This document shows, piece after piece, positions 42,417 to 50,508 of a stretch of 64,000 nucleotides of DNA (position 1 is the first letter of the stretch; every line of letters starts with the position of its first letter). The notes beneath the pieces were generated by a model. The model was not told the origin of the DNA, searched no databases, and saw only the letters and a list, made by a program, of their open reading frames with translations. Made by a program: the position numbers and the translations under genes. The DNA is from Streptomyces drozdowiczii (GTDB lineage Bacteria; Actinomycetota; Actinomycetes; Streptomycetales; Streptomycetaceae), in assembly GCF_026167665.1 (NCBI RefSeq), contig NZ_CP098740.1:1922001-1986000 (forward strand), in the 5' to 3' direction.

Positions 42417-43165
42417 GTAAGTCCCTCTCCTTGGGCCTTGCGCCGCTGTTCGGCGCGGGCCTTGCGGTGATCGTAGGGCTCGGCGGGTGCCTGCTGCCCG
42501 CGGATCTCCTCCAGCTGCGCGGTGACCGCGCGCATGATGACCTCGGTGGCCTCGCGCAGCACCTCGGGCGTCGGCTCCCGGTCGTAGAACCGGGAGAGGT
42601 CGACGGGCGGCCCGGCCTTGACCCGGAGGGTCTTGCGGGGCAGGAGGCGCAGCTTCTTCTCGGTGGCGTACGGCGGCATCGCCTCGTTGGCGCCCCACTG
42701 CGCGACCGGGATGACGGGGGCCCGGGTCATCAACGCGACGCGGGCGGCGCCGGTCTTGCCGGCCATCGGCCACATGTCGGGGTCCCGGGTGAGGGTGCCC
42801 TCGGGGTAGAAGCAGACGCACTCGCCGCGCTCGATCGCGTCGACGGCGGCCCGGAAGGCGTCCATCGCGTTGGTGGTCTCGCGGTAGACGGGGATCTGGC
42901 CGGTGCCGCGCAGCATGGTGCCGACGAAGGCGCCCTTGAAGAGCCCCGCCTTGGCGAGAAAGCGCGGCACGCGGCCGGTGTTGTACTGGAAGTGCCCGTA
43001 CGAGAGCGGGTCCAGGTACGAGTTGTGGTTGACCGCTGTGATGAATCCGCCGTCGGCCGGAATGTGTTCCGTTCCCCGCCAGTCGCGCTTGAACAGAACC
43101 ACCAGCGGCGGTTTCGCGATGACCGCCGCCAGGCGGTACCAGAAGCCGATTCTGCGGCGGGACAC
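42413..43165 (-). CDS. plsC: 1-acylglycerol-3-phosphate acyltransferase (PlsC family)
   Basis: 250-residue membrane-associated acyltransferase. HX4D motif is AVNHNSYLDPLSY; later motifs are FYPEGTLTRDPDM and APVIPVAQWGA. A hydrophobic N-terminal stretch (FWYRLAAVIAKPPLVVL) probably anchors it. GTG 43165 has GGAAAGG upstream. The C-terminal tail is Lys/Arg-rich. It makes phosphatidate from lysophosphatidate, matching gpsA downstream. Confidence 0.9.
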   Translation of the reverse strand: MSRRRIGFWYRLAAVIAKPPLVVLFKRDWRGTEHIPADGGFITAVNHNSYLDPLSYGHFQYNTGRVPRFLAKAGLFKGAFVGTMLRGTGQIPVYRETTNAMDAFRAAVDAIERGECVCFYPEGTLTRDPDMWPMAGKTGAARVALMTRAPVIPVAQWGANEAMPPYATEKKLRLLPRKTLRVKAGPPVDLSRFYDREPTPEVLREATEVIMRAVTAQLEEIRGQQAPAEPYDHRKARAEQRRKAQGEGLT

Positions 43166-43327
43166 TCGGACACCTTTCCTCTGTGAACAAGACCGTGGAG
43201 CTGTCTGCTGTCTGACTACCGAGGGTCAAGTCTCGCCCCAGGCCCCTGCTCTGTCGAGAACACCGTACGCCTCGCCCCGGGGAGCGCCCCTCCGGGTCGG
43301 CGCACCGGCAGGCGAGAATAGGCGGCG

Positions 43328-44011
43328 ATGCGTATCGAGGGAGGGACCGCCACGAACACCGACCCGGCCGGCCGCTGGTCCCTGGTCGTCCCGTTGAAAC
43401 CCCTGGCGCGGGCCAAGAGCAGGCTGGCGCCCGCCTCCGGCGCGCTGTTGCGCCCCCGGCTCGCCCTGGCCTTCGCCCGTGACACGGTGGCCGCCGCGCT
43501 GTCCTGCCCGGACGTGGCCGATGTGGTGGTCGTCACGGACGACCCGGCGGCCGGGGCGGCGCTGGCCGCGCTCGGCGCCCTGGTCGTGCCCGATGCGCCG
43601 GGGGCGGGGCTCAACGCGGCCCTCGCGCACGGTGAGCGGGCGGTCCGGGCGGGCAGGCCGGGGGCGCCGCTGGCCGCGCTCAACGCGGATCTGCCCGCGC
43701 TGCGCCCGGCGGAATTGTCCCGGGTCCTCGAATTCTCTGCCGCTTTTCCCCGCGCATTTGTTCCCGATGCGGCGGGAATCGGGACGACATTTCTGTCGGC
43801 TGCTCCGGGAGTGGAATTGCGGCCCGCATTCGGCGGCCCGTCGCGGGTGCGCCATCTGGCGTCGGGCGCGGTGGAAATCACGCTGCCGGGGATCGATTCG
43901 GTGCGCCGGGACGTGGACACCGGCGAGGACCTGCGGGTGGCGCTGGACCTGGGCGTCGGTCCGTTCACGGCGGGCCGCTGGGCCGCCGGGGCGGTCGGCC
44001 GGGACCGCTAG
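43328..44011 (+). CDS. cofC: 2-phospholactate/phosphoenolpyruvate guanylyltransferase CofC/FbiD
   Basis: 227 residues. The family signature SLVVPLKPLARAKSRLAP is at residue 18 or so, with VVVTDDPAAG, LNADLPALRPAEL, and AGIGTTFLSAAPG. It activates 2-phospholactate or phosphoenolpyruvate with GTP in coenzyme F420 synthesis. Other F420 genes are not in the window. Start ATG 43328; no strong Shine-Dalgarno. Confidence 0.9.
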   Translation: MRIEGGTATNTDPAGRWSLVVPLKPLARAKSRLAPASGALLRPRLALAFARDTVAAALSCPDVADVVVVTDDPAAGAALAALGALVVPDAPGAGLNAALAHGERAVRAGRPGAPLAALNADLPALRPAELSRVLEFSAAFPRAFVPDAAGIGTTFLSAAPGVELRPAFGGPSRVRHLASGAVEITLPGIDSVRRDVDTGEDLRVALDLGVGPFTAGRWAAGAVGRDR

Positions 44012-44014
44012 TCT
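44009..44014 (+). promoter_or_regulatory. Candidate -10 element (TAGTCT)
   Basis: TAGTCT overlaps the cofC stop and ends 6 nt before the ATG of the next gene, suggesting a separate leaderless transcript. Confidence 0.3.
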
Positions 44015-44020
44015 GCTCGC

Positions 44021-44223
44021 ATGCAGGCGACCTCGTACACGTACGACCCCGAGACGCGGAGCGGCAGTGTGCTGCTCGACGACGGCACCCCGGTGGACTT
44101 CGACGCGGCGGCCTTCGACGCGGGCGGCCTGCGGCTGCTGCGGCCGGGGCAGCGGGTGCGGATCGAGGGCGAGGGCGAGGGGCCGGGCTGCGGATCAGCC
44201 TGGTGACGCTCCAGACGTTCTGA
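44021..44223 (+). CDS. Small OB-fold/cold-shock-like protein (apparent frameshift)
   Basis: As read, 61 residues ending in a Cys/Gly/Trp tail at 44206. Adding one G to the G4 run at 44179-44182 continues GEGEGAGLRISLVTLQTF to a stop at 44223, 67 residues. The pattern TYDPETRSGSVLLDDGTPVDFDAAAFDAGG and LRPGQRVRIEGEG, a short beta-rich chain, resembles a cold-shock/OB fold, but RNP1/RNP2 aromatics are not evident. Similar small proteins lie between cofC and hupS in streptomycetes as I recall. Function unknown. Confidence 0.72.
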
Positions 44224-44283
44224 GCCTGCCGGGCCTTCTGGGCCTTCTGGGCCTTCCGGGTGGCCGTTCCCCGGACAGCCCGC

Positions 44284-44313
44284 GGGCCGGGCTCCCCGAG
44301 GGGAGCCCGGCCC
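44284..44313. terminator. Bidirectional hairpin terminator
   Basis: GGGCCGGGCTCCCC and its complement form a 14-bp stem, separating the small OB-fold gene from convergent hupS. Just upstream are three imperfect GGGCCTTCT direct repeats. Confidence 0.75.
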
Positions 44314-44343
44314 GGCGCGTGTGGGGGCCTGTGCGGCCCGGTC

Positions 44344-45008
44344 TCACTTCTTGCGCGCGGTGGCCTTCTTGGCCGTGGTCTTGCGCGCGGTGGTCTTCTT
44401 CGCGGGCGCCTTCTTCGCCGTGGTCTTCTTGGCGGGCGCGGTCTTGGCGGCGGTGGTCTTCTTGGCCGCCGTCGACTTCGCCGCCGCCGGGGTGGCCTTC
44501 TTCGCGGCGGCCGTCGTCGTCTTCTTCGCCGGCGACGCCTTCTTCGCGGTGGTCTTCTTGGCCGCGGCGGTGGTCTTCGCCGGGGTGGCCTTCTTGGCGG
44601 TGGCCTTCTTCGCCACGGCCTTCTTCGCGGTGGCCTTCTTCGCGGCGGCCTTGGCCGTCGTACGGGCGGAAGAACCGCCGGAGAGGCTGCCCTTGGGGCC
44701 TTCTTCACGGCCACGTCGTTCTTGGGGAGCTTCTTGGAGCCGCTGACCAGGTCCTTGAAGCCCTGGCCCGCGCGGAAGCGGGGCACCGAGGTCTTCTTGA
44801 CCCGCACGCGCTCACCCGTCTGCGGGTTGCGCGCGTAGCGGGCGGGGCGGTCGACCTTCTCGAACGAGCCGAAGCCGGTGACCGAGACCCGGTCCCCCGC
44901 GACAACCGCACGGACGATCGCGTCGAGCACCGCGTCGACGGCGTCCGCGGCCTGCTGCCGGCCGCCGACCTTGTCGGCAATCGCTTCTACGAGCTGCGCC
45001 TTGTTCAC
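44344..45008 (-). CDS. hupS: HupS-type histone-like DNA-binding protein (apparent frameshift)
   Basis: Two-part HU. Residues 1-95 are the HU fold (NKAQLVEAIADKVGG, VTGFGSFEKVDRPAR, NPQTGERVRVKKTSVPRF). The rest is a Lys/Ala-rich tail resembling histone H1 (repeats of AKKTTAKKA). The two parts are in different frames; adding one C after VAVKKAP (plus-strand G4 at 44695-44698) gives KGSLSGGSSARTTAK and 221 residues, close to S. coelicolor HupS. GTG 45008 has GAAGGGGAAGAC upstream. HupS is the sporulation-associated HU that compacts spore nucleoids. Confidence 0.9.
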
Positions 45009-45150
45009 GTCTTCCCCTTCGGAGACATTGCCGGAACGAATCTGTCCGGCTTTTTCGCACGTTAGGCAGATATATACCGCAAATCAAACACGAAACGGGC
45101 TAATCACCCTAGTGCCGCAACGAAGTCGACCGCCGCGCAGTTCTGCGGAG

Positions 45151-45378
45151 TCAGTCACCTTCGGGGAATCGGCCCTCGTCGAGGTCCTTCATCAACCGGT
45201 CCAGACGCCTTGCCGCGCCCGGGAGATCGTGCTTCGCCGTGGCCGTGACGACCAACAGCTTCCGGTTCAACGCCATCCTTACGCCGTCCGGGACTTGCAG
45301 TGCGCGCACCCGGGAGTGCGCTTCCTTCAATTGGTCGGCGACTTGGCCGTAAATCTTGAGTTGGCTGTCGCGTTCCAT
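45151..45378 (-). CDS. Small conserved hypothetical protein
   Basis: 75 residues from ATG 45378 (MERDSQLKIYGQVADQLKEAHSRVR...). It is a helical-looking protein with LKEAHSRVRALQVPDGVRMALNRKL and AARRLDRLMKDLDEGRFPEGD. No motif I know. CACAAT lies 6 nt before the ATG with no ribosome site, so it could be leaderless. It sits between hupS and leuD on the same strand, isolated by a terminator from leuD. Confidence 0.7.
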   Translation of the reverse strand: MERDSQLKIYGQVADQLKEAHSRVRALQVPDGVRMALNRKLLVVTATAKHDLPGAARRLDRLMKDLDEGRFPEGD

Positions 45379-45431
45379 GCACCGATTGTGCCATCTGGGG
45401 CGAGTTGTCGCCCGACGGGGTCCCAACAAAC

Positions 45432-45467
45432 GACTGCGCCCCCTACCAGAAGGCAGGGGGCGCAGTC
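45432..45467 (-). terminator. Hairpin terminator after leuD
   Basis: CTGCGCCCCCT with complement AGGGGGCGCAG, 11 bp or more, 16 bp beyond the leuD stop. Confidence 0.85.
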
Positions 45468-45482
45468 CTGAAAACGCGCTGA

Positions 45483-46075
45483 TCAGGCCGGAATTGTGCG
45501 GGGCTTGTAGGACGGCCGGGCCGCCTCGTAAGCCGCGATGTCGGCTTCGTTCTGAAGGGTGAGGCTGATGTCGTCCAGGCCGTTCAGCAGCCGCCAGCGG
45601 GCGTTCTCGTCCAGCTCGAAGTCGGCGGTGATGCCCTCGGCGCGGACCTGCCGGGCCTCCAGGTCGACCGTCACCTCGGCCGTCGGGTCCGCCTCCGTCA
45701 GCTCCCAGAGGGCGTCGACGGTCTTCTGGTCCAGGACCACGGTCAGCAGACCGTTCTTCAGCGAGTTGCCGCGGAAGATGTCGGCGAACCGGGCGGAGAT
45801 GACGGCCTTGAAGCCGTAGTTCTGCAGCGCCCAGACGGCGTGCTCGCGGGAGGAGCCGGTGCCGAAGTCGGGGCCGGCCACCAGGACCGACGCGCCCTGG
45901 CGCTCGGGCGGTTGAGGACGAAGTTCTCGTCCTTGCGCCACGCCTCGAAGAGGCCGTCCTCGAAGCCGTCCCGGGTGACCTTCTTGAGCCAGTGGGCGGG
46001 GATGATCTGGTCGGTGTCCACGTTGCTGCGGCGCAGCGGAACGGCCCGGCCGGTGTGCGTGGTGAAGGCTTCCAT
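45483..46075 (-). CDS. leuD: 3-isopropylmalate dehydratase small subunit LeuD (apparent frameshift)
   Basis: Swivelling small subunit of isopropylmalate isomerase for leucine synthesis. N-terminal [31 protein letters not shown] and DENFVLNRP are in one frame, and [28 protein letters not shown] onward in another. One extra C in CCGCCCGAG (plus-strand G3 at 45906-45908) yields [11 protein letters not shown] and 197 residues, the expected size. I infer a sequence error. Two bases separate it from the leuC stop. Confidence 0.92.
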
Positions 46076-46077
46076 GG

Positions 46078-47505
46078 TTATCGGACTCCGGCAGGCGTAC
46101 GGGTGTCGGACAGGTCGGCGGGCGAGGCCAGACGGCCCAGCACCGCGGTGGCGGCGGCCACCTGCGGGGAGACCAGGTGCGTACGGCCTCCCTTGCCCTG
46201 CCGCCCCTCGAAGTTGCGGTTCGAGGTGGAGGCGGAGCGCTCGCCGGGGGCCAGCTGGTCGGGGTTCATGCCGAGGCACATCGAGCAGCCCGCGTGCCGC
46301 CATTCGGCGCCGGCGGCGGTGAAGACCTTGTCCAGGCCCTCGTCGACCGCCTGGAGGGCGACCCGGACGGAGCCCGGGACGACCAGCATCCGTACGCCGT
46401 CGGCGACTTTGCGGCCGTCCAGGATCGCGGCGGCGTTGCGCAGGTCCTCGATGCGGCCGTTGGTGCAGGAGCCTACGAAGACGGTGTCGACACTGATCTC
46501 GCGCAGCGGCTGGCCCGCGGTCAACCCCATGTACTCCAGGGCCTTTTCGGCGGCGTTGCGCTCCGAGGCGTCCTCGTACGAAGCCGGGTCGGGGACGTTG
46601 GCCGACAGGGGCGCGCCCTGGCCGGGGTTGGTGCCCCAGGTGACGAACGGCGCCAGCTCGGCGGCCTCGATGACCACCTCGGCGTCGAAGACCGCGTCGT
46701 CGTCGGTGCGCAGCGTCTTCCAGTACGCGACGGCGGCGTCCCAGTCCTCGCCCCGCGGGGCGTGGTCGCGGCCCTCGAGGTAGTCGAAGGTGGTCCGGTC
46801 GGGGGCGATCATGCCCGCCCGCGCGCCGGCCTCGATCGACATGTTGCAGATGGTCATCCGGGCCTCCATCGAGAGCTTCTCGATGGCGGAGCCGCGGTAT
46901 TCGAGGATGTAGCCCTGGCCGCCGCCGGTGCCGATCCGGGCGATGATCGCCAGGATCAGGTCCTTGGCGGTGACGCCGTCGGGCAGTTCGCCGTCGACGG
47001 TGATCGCCATCGTCTTCGGGCGGGCCATCGGCAGCGTCTGGGTGGCCAGTACGTGCTCGACCTGGCTGGTGCCGATGCCGAACGCGAGGGCGCCGAACGC
47101 TCCGTGCGTGGAGGTGTGGGAGTCGCCGCAGACCACGGTGGTGCCGGGCTGGGTCAGGCCCAGCTGCGGGCCGACCACGTGCACGACGCCCTGCTCGACG
47201 TCGCCCAGCGGGTGCAGCCGGACGCCGAACTCCGCGCAGTTCTTCCGCAGCGTCTCCAGCTGGGCGCGGGAGACCGGGTCGGCGATCGGCTTGTCGATGT
47301 CGAGGGTCGGGGTGTTGTGGTCCTCGGTGGCGATGGTGAGGTCGAGCCGCCGCACCGGGCGCCCGGCCTGCCGCAGGCCGTCGAACGCCTGGGGACTGGT
47401 CACCTCGTGCAGCAGGTGCAGATCGATGAAGAGGAGGTCGGGCTCGCCCTCGGCGCGCCGGACGACGTGGTCGTCCCAAACCTTCTCCGCGAGTGTCCTA
47501 CCCAT
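46078..47505 (-). CDS. leuC: 3-isopropylmalate dehydratase large subunit LeuC
   Basis: 475 residues of the 4Fe-4S aconitase-type subunit. Motifs: [22 protein letters not shown] (first cluster Cys), GSCTNGR and [10 protein letters not shown] (other two cluster cysteines), and [11 protein letters not shown] 47505 follows GGAGGGAAAGCG. leuC-leuD is transcribed divergently from ndgR, whose product is known in Streptomyces to regulate leucine genes. Confidence 0.97.
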   Translation of the reverse strand: MGRTLAEKVWDDHVVRRAEGEPDLLFIDLHLLHEVTSPQAFDGLRQAGRPVRRLDLTIATEDHNTPTLDIDKPIADPVSRAQLETLRKNCAEFGVRLHPLGDVEQGVVHVVGPQLGLTQPGTTVVCGDSHTSTHGAFGALAFGIGTSQVEHVLATQTLPMARPKTMAITVDGELPDGVTAKDLILAIIARIGTGGGQGYILEYRGSAIEKLSMEARMTICNMSIEAGARAGMIAPDRTTFDYLEGRDHAPRGEDWDAAVAYWKTLRTDDDAVFDAEVVIEAAELAPFVTWGTNPGQGAPLSANVPDPASYEDASERNAAEKALEYMGLTAGQPLREISVDTVFVGSCTNGRIEDLRNAAAILDGRKVADGVRMLVVPGSVRVALQAVDEGLDKVFTAAGAEWRHAGCSMCLGMNPDQLAPGERSASTSNRNFEGRQGKGGRTHLVSPQVAAATAVLGRLASPADLSDTRTPAGVR

Positions 47506-47648
47506 CGCTTTCCCTCCGGCCGGCGTCATCGCCGGCCCAACTAGAGATTCGGTGCGCCCCCGTCCGGACCCCCGTACGGGGCGGTGGCTACGGGCCGTTG
47601 TGGGGCCGCCGGTACAGGTTCGCAACTTCCCGGGAAAATTGAACTTGC

Positions 47649-47665
47649 GTTTCACAGAGTGAGAC
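47649..47665. promoter_or_regulatory. Candidate NdgR operator (palindrome)
   Basis: GTTTCAC-AGA-GTGAGAC, 6 of 7 positions symmetric, lies 6 nt upstream of the TATCGT -10-like box (47671-47676) of ndgR and in the 174-bp ndgR/leuC intergenic region. IclR-type dimers bind such palindromes. Assignment is by position and symmetry only. Confidence 0.45.
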
Positions 47666-47679
47666 GCGAGTATCGTCGT

Positions 47680-48396
47680 ATGGACAACTCTAGCGGCGTC
47701 GGCGTTCTCGACAAGGCGGCTCTGGTATTGAGCGCCCTGGAGTCCGGGCCGGCCACCCTCGCCGGGCTGGTCGGGGCGACCGGGCTCGCACGACCCACGG
47801 CCCACCGGCTGGCCGTGGCACTGGAACACCACCGGATGGTGGCGAGGGACATGCAGGGCCGGTTCATTCTCGGCCCCCGGCTCTCCGAGCTGGCGGCGGC
47901 GGCCGGTGAGGACCGCCTGCTGGCCACCGCGGGGCCGGTGCTCACGCATCTGCGCGACATCACCGGCGAGAGCGCCCAGCTCTACCGGCGCCAGGGCGAC
48001 ATGCGCATCTGCGTGGCGGCGGCGGAGCGGCTGTCCGGACTGCGGGACACCGTGCCGGTCGGCTCCACGCTGACCATGAAGGCGGGCTCCTCCGCGCAGA
48101 TCCTGATGGCCTGGGAGGAGCCGGAGCGCCTGCACCGCGGCCTCCAGGGCGCCCGCTTCACGGCGACGGCGCTCTCCGGCGTACGGCGGCGCGGCTGGGC
48201 CCAGTCGATCGGTGAGCGCGAGCCGGGCGTGGCCTCGGTCTCCGCCCCGGTGCGCGGCCCGTCGAACCGCGTGGTCGCCGCCGTCTCGGTCTCCGGACCG
48301 ATCGAGCGGCTGACCCGTCACCCGGGCCGGATGCACGCCCAGGCGGTCATCGACTCGGCCGCGCGGCTGAGCGAGGCGCTGCGCCGCAGCGGCTGA
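47680..48396 (+). CDS. ndgR: IclR-family regulator NdgR
   Basis: 238 residues from ATG 47680. N-terminal winged helix is [40 protein letters not shown], and the ligand domain includes [21 protein letters not shown] and [18 protein letters not shown]. In Streptomyces, NdgR next to leuCD controls leucine and other amino-acid genes and affects growth on defined nitrogen sources and antibiotic production (published for S. coelicolor). The frame is open upstream, but the -10-like TATCGT just before 47680 places the start here. Confidence 0.93.
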   Translation: MDNSSGVGVLDKAALVLSALESGPATLAGLVGATGLARPTAHRLAVALEHHRMVARDMQGRFILGPRLSELAAAAGEDRLLATAGPVLTHLRDITGESAQLYRRQGDMRICVAAAERLSGLRDTVPVGSTLTMKAGSSAQILMAWEEPERLHRGLQGARFTATALSGVRRRGWAQSIGEREPGVASVSAPVRGPSNRVVAAVSVSGPIERLTRHPGRMHAQAVIDSAARLSEALRRSG

Positions 48397-48484
48397 GCCC
48401 CGGCCGCGCCTCCCCCTCCCCGAGGCCGCCCCAGCGTCGTGGCGGCCCCCTTCGCGACGCCCCCCTTCTCGGCGCCTCACCGCC

Positions 48485-48991
48485 TCACTTCGCGCCGGAG
48501 ACGCCCGACCGATGCGCGAGCCGGTCCGCCGCACTGCGGCCCCGCCCCTCGATCGGCAGCGACCCGGTCGCCGCGGCCAGTCCGTACGCCGGCATGTCGG
48601 CGTAGACGGACTCGTAGCCGCCCTCGGGCACGATGTAGGTCTCGTGCCACAGCCCTACGTGCTGCCGGGACTTCTTCTCCTTGCGGTTGAGCATCGCCCA
48701 CGCCTTGCGGTGGAACATGTCGGGCGCCGAGGCGTACGCGTACAGCTTCTCCTTGGACTCCCAGTACTGGACGACGTAGTACGTCCTCGGGGAGCCGGAC
48801 AGCAGGACGTGGCCGAGCAGCCCCCTGGCCCGGTCCGCCTTCAGCTCCCGCAGCATGCGCAGCATCGCCAGCATGACCGGCAGCCAGTGGTGCACACCCC
48901 TGAAGTGGTTGATCCGCATGCCGATCAGCAGGACGACGACCTCGCCCTCGGCTGCGGCGGTGGTCCGTCCCGGCATGATGTTCGCGAACAC
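48485..48991 (-). CDS. DUF4188 (monooxygenase-like) family protein
   Basis: 168 residues from GTG 48991 (AGGGGGCCCA upstream); ATG 48976 is an alternative. It resembles DUF4188/YbiU-type small proteins: [46 protein letters not shown], and [24 protein letters not shown]. The dimeric alpha-beta barrel fold of the family is shared with antibiotic-biosynthesis monooxygenases, but no substrate is known. Divergent from and probably controlled by the MerR-type gene. Confidence 0.8.
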   Translation of the reverse strand: MFANIMPGRTTAAAEGEVVVLLIGMRINHFRGVHHWLPVMLAMLRMLRELKADRARGLLGHVLLSGSPRTYYVVQYWESKEKLYAYASAPDMFHRKAWAMLNRKEKKSRQHVGLWHETYIVPEGGYESVYADMPAYGLAAATGSLPIEGRGRSAADRLAHRSGVSGAK

Positions 48992-49010
48992 TGGGCCCCC
49001 TGGCAGGCGT

Positions 49011-49058
49011 GGGATAGCGACACTGTCCAATGGTGGGATAGTGGCACTGCCCAAGGGT
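49011..49058. repeat. Two tandem 24-bp operator-like repeats
   Basis: Units at 49011-49034 and 49035-49058, 20 of 24 bases identical (shared frame GGGATAG.G.CACTG.CCAA.GGT). The second contains the perfect inverted repeat AGTG-G-CACT. They fill most of the 87-bp space between the divergent DUF4188 and MerR genes, where a MerR-type regulator would act. Function is inference. Confidence 0.7.
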
Positions 49059-49078
49059 GGACGCAAGGGAAGGACGGC

Positions 49079-49720
49079 ATGCGCCTCTCGGAGTTGAGCG
49101 AGCGGAGCGGCATCTCGACCGCGACGATCAAGTACTACCTGCGCGAGGGGCTGTTGCCGCCGGGAGAGCGGGTGAGCGCGACCCAGGCCGAGTACGGCGA
49201 GGGCCATCTGCGCCGACTGCGCCTGGTCCGGGCGCTGGTCCAGGTCGGCCGGCTGCCCATCGCCACGGCCCGCGAGGTGCTGGCCCATGTGGACGACGAG
49301 TCGCTGGGCCGTACGATCCGGCTGGGCGCGGCCCTCTGGGCGCTGCCGCACGGGCCCGAGCCGGACGAGCAGGCCCCCGAGACCGCGGCGGCGCGGGCGG
49401 AAGTCGACGCGCTCCTCGACCGGTTGGGCTGGACGGGCGCCCGGGAGATCGGCGAGCTGTCCCCCGTCTACCGCTCGCTCGTCGCGGGTCTGGCCACGCT
49501 CGCCCGCCTCGGCTATCCGTACGAGAGCGCGCAGTTGGAGGAGCACGCGCGGCTGATGCACGAGGTGGCCGTCCGGGACCTGGACCAGATGGAGACCTGC
49601 GCGACGCGCTCCCAGCAGGTGGAGATGGCGGTGGCGTCGGCGGTGCTGCACGAGCCGTTGCTGGCGTCGCTGCGCAGGCTGGCCCAGGAGGAGGAGTCGG
49701 CCCGGCGGTACGGGTATTGA
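49079..49720 (+). CDS. MerR-family transcriptional regulator
   Basis: 213 residues from ATG 49079 (AAGGGAAGGAC upstream). MerR winged helix: RLSELSERSGISTATIKYYLREGLLPPGE, then YGEGHLRRLRLVRALVQVGRLPIATAREVLAHV. The C-terminal 110 residues are an effector domain with few cysteines, so metal sensing looks unlikely; a small organic ligand is possible. Faces the DUF4188 gene across two tandem repeats. Confidence 0.9.
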   Translation: MRLSELSERSGISTATIKYYLREGLLPPGERVSATQAEYGEGHLRRLRLVRALVQVGRLPIATAREVLAHVDDESLGRTIRLGAALWALPHGPEPDEQAPETAAARAEVDALLDRLGWTGAREIGELSPVYRSLVAGLATLARLGYPYESAQLEEHARLMHEVAVRDLDQMETCATRSQQVEMAVASAVLHEPLLASLRRLAQEEESARRYGY

Positions 49721-49749
49721 GCGGGGCGGCCCGTGCCGCGTACAAGCGA

Positions 49750-49777
49750 AAGGCCCTTCACCGGAGTGAAGGGCCTT
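49750..49777. terminator. Bidirectional hairpin terminator
   Basis: 12-bp perfect stem (AAGGCCCTTCAC, loop CGGA, complement) between the MerR gene and the end of the tRNA array. Confidence 0.85.
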
Positions 49778-49793
49778 CGCCTCTTGCCTGTGG

Positions 49794-49866
49794 TACCCCC
49801 GACCGGATTCGAACCGGCGCTACTGCCGTGAGAGGGCAGCGTGCTAGGCCGCTACACAACGGGGGC
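49794..49866 (-). tRNA. tRNA-Glu (anticodon CTC)
   Basis: 73 nt, 5' end GCCCCCG at 49866. Anticodon loop CTCTCAC gives CTC, T arm GGTTCGAATCC. The CCA end is encoded (49793-49791), unlike in the other two Glu copies. Last of five tRNAs read on the minus strand. Confidence 0.95.
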
Positions 49867-49893
49867 TTGTCCTACAACTTGCTCTGTACTGCG

Positions 49894-49965
49894 CTGGGCT
49901 ACCAGGACTCGAACCTAGAATGACGGTACCAGAAACCGTAGTGTTGCCAATTACACCATAGCCCA
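49894..49965 (-). tRNA. tRNA-Gln (anticodon CTG)
   Basis: 72 nt, acceptor TGGGCTA/TAGCCCA, anticodon loop TTTCTGG gives CTG, T arm GGTTCGAGTCC, discriminator G. Near-identical to the copy at 50211-50282. Confidence 0.95.
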
Positions 49966-49977
49966 TGGTGTTGCAAG

Positions 49978-50050
49978 TACCCCCGACCGGATTCGAACCG
50001 GCGCTACTGCCGTGAGAGGGCAGCGTGCTAGGCCGCTACACAACGGGGGC
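49978..50050 (-). tRNA. tRNA-Glu (anticodon CTC)
   Basis: 73 nt, same sequence as the other Glu copies; CCA is not encoded. It lies 60 nt downstream of the third Glu gene and 12 nt upstream of a Gln gene. Confidence 0.95.
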
Positions 50051-50110
50051 CCTAGCGATCCTGCATCGAGACCGTGGGTGCGACCCAGATGATCTCGCGG
50101 GAAGGATCTG

Positions 50111-50183
50111 TACCCCCGACCGGATTCGAACCGGCGCTACTGCCGTGAGAGGGCAGCGTGCTAGGCCGCTACACAACGGGGGC
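50111..50183 (-). tRNA. tRNA-Glu (anticodon CTC)
   Basis: 73 nt, identical body to the other two tRNA-Glu genes; CCA is not encoded. The 27-nt spacer to the next upstream Gln gene is almost identical to the one at 49867-49893. Confidence 0.95.
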
Positions 50184-50210
50184 TTGTCCTGCAACTTGCT
50201 CTGTACTGCG

Positions 50211-50282
50211 CTGGGCTACCAGGACTCGAACCTAGAATGACGGTACCAGAAACCGTAGTGTTGCCAATTACACCATAGCCCA
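50211..50282 (-). tRNA. tRNA-Gln (anticodon CTG)
   Basis: 72 nt, first gene of the array Gln-Glu-Glu-Gln-Glu in transcription order. Streptomycetes generally charge tRNA-Gln with glutamate by GltX followed by GatCAB amidation, so both isoacceptors are substrates of the adjacent gltX product. Confidence 0.95.
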
Positions 50283-50447
50283 CTGAAACGCAACCCCTGG
50301 GGGTCTTGTTTCTGTCTGCGCTTCCCGCCGGATCTTTCGGCCCGCTCGGGCGGCGCAGAAAGAACATTACCCGAAGGTGTCCGACGCTCCAAAACGGGTA
50401 TCGCCCACGCGGTCGGCGGCGATGGCTCCGGCGGCCCTCCGCACAGC

Positions 50448-50492
50448 GGGACGGGCCCGGCGGCCGCGCTGTGCGGCTGCCGGGCCCGTCCC
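50448..50492 (-). terminator. Hairpin terminator after gltX
   Basis: 20-bp stem with one G-T pair (from GGGACGGGCCC to its complement) and a 5-nt loop, 16 bp past gltX, separating it from the tRNA array. Confidence 0.85.
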
Positions 50493-50508
50493 GTGCGTCG
50501 GTCGAGCG

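Noticed and set aside
49791..50289. tRNA array as an integration site for a mobile element
   Set aside because: No integrase, no direct repeat of a tRNA 3' end beyond the duplicated tRNA genes, and housekeeping genes on both sides.
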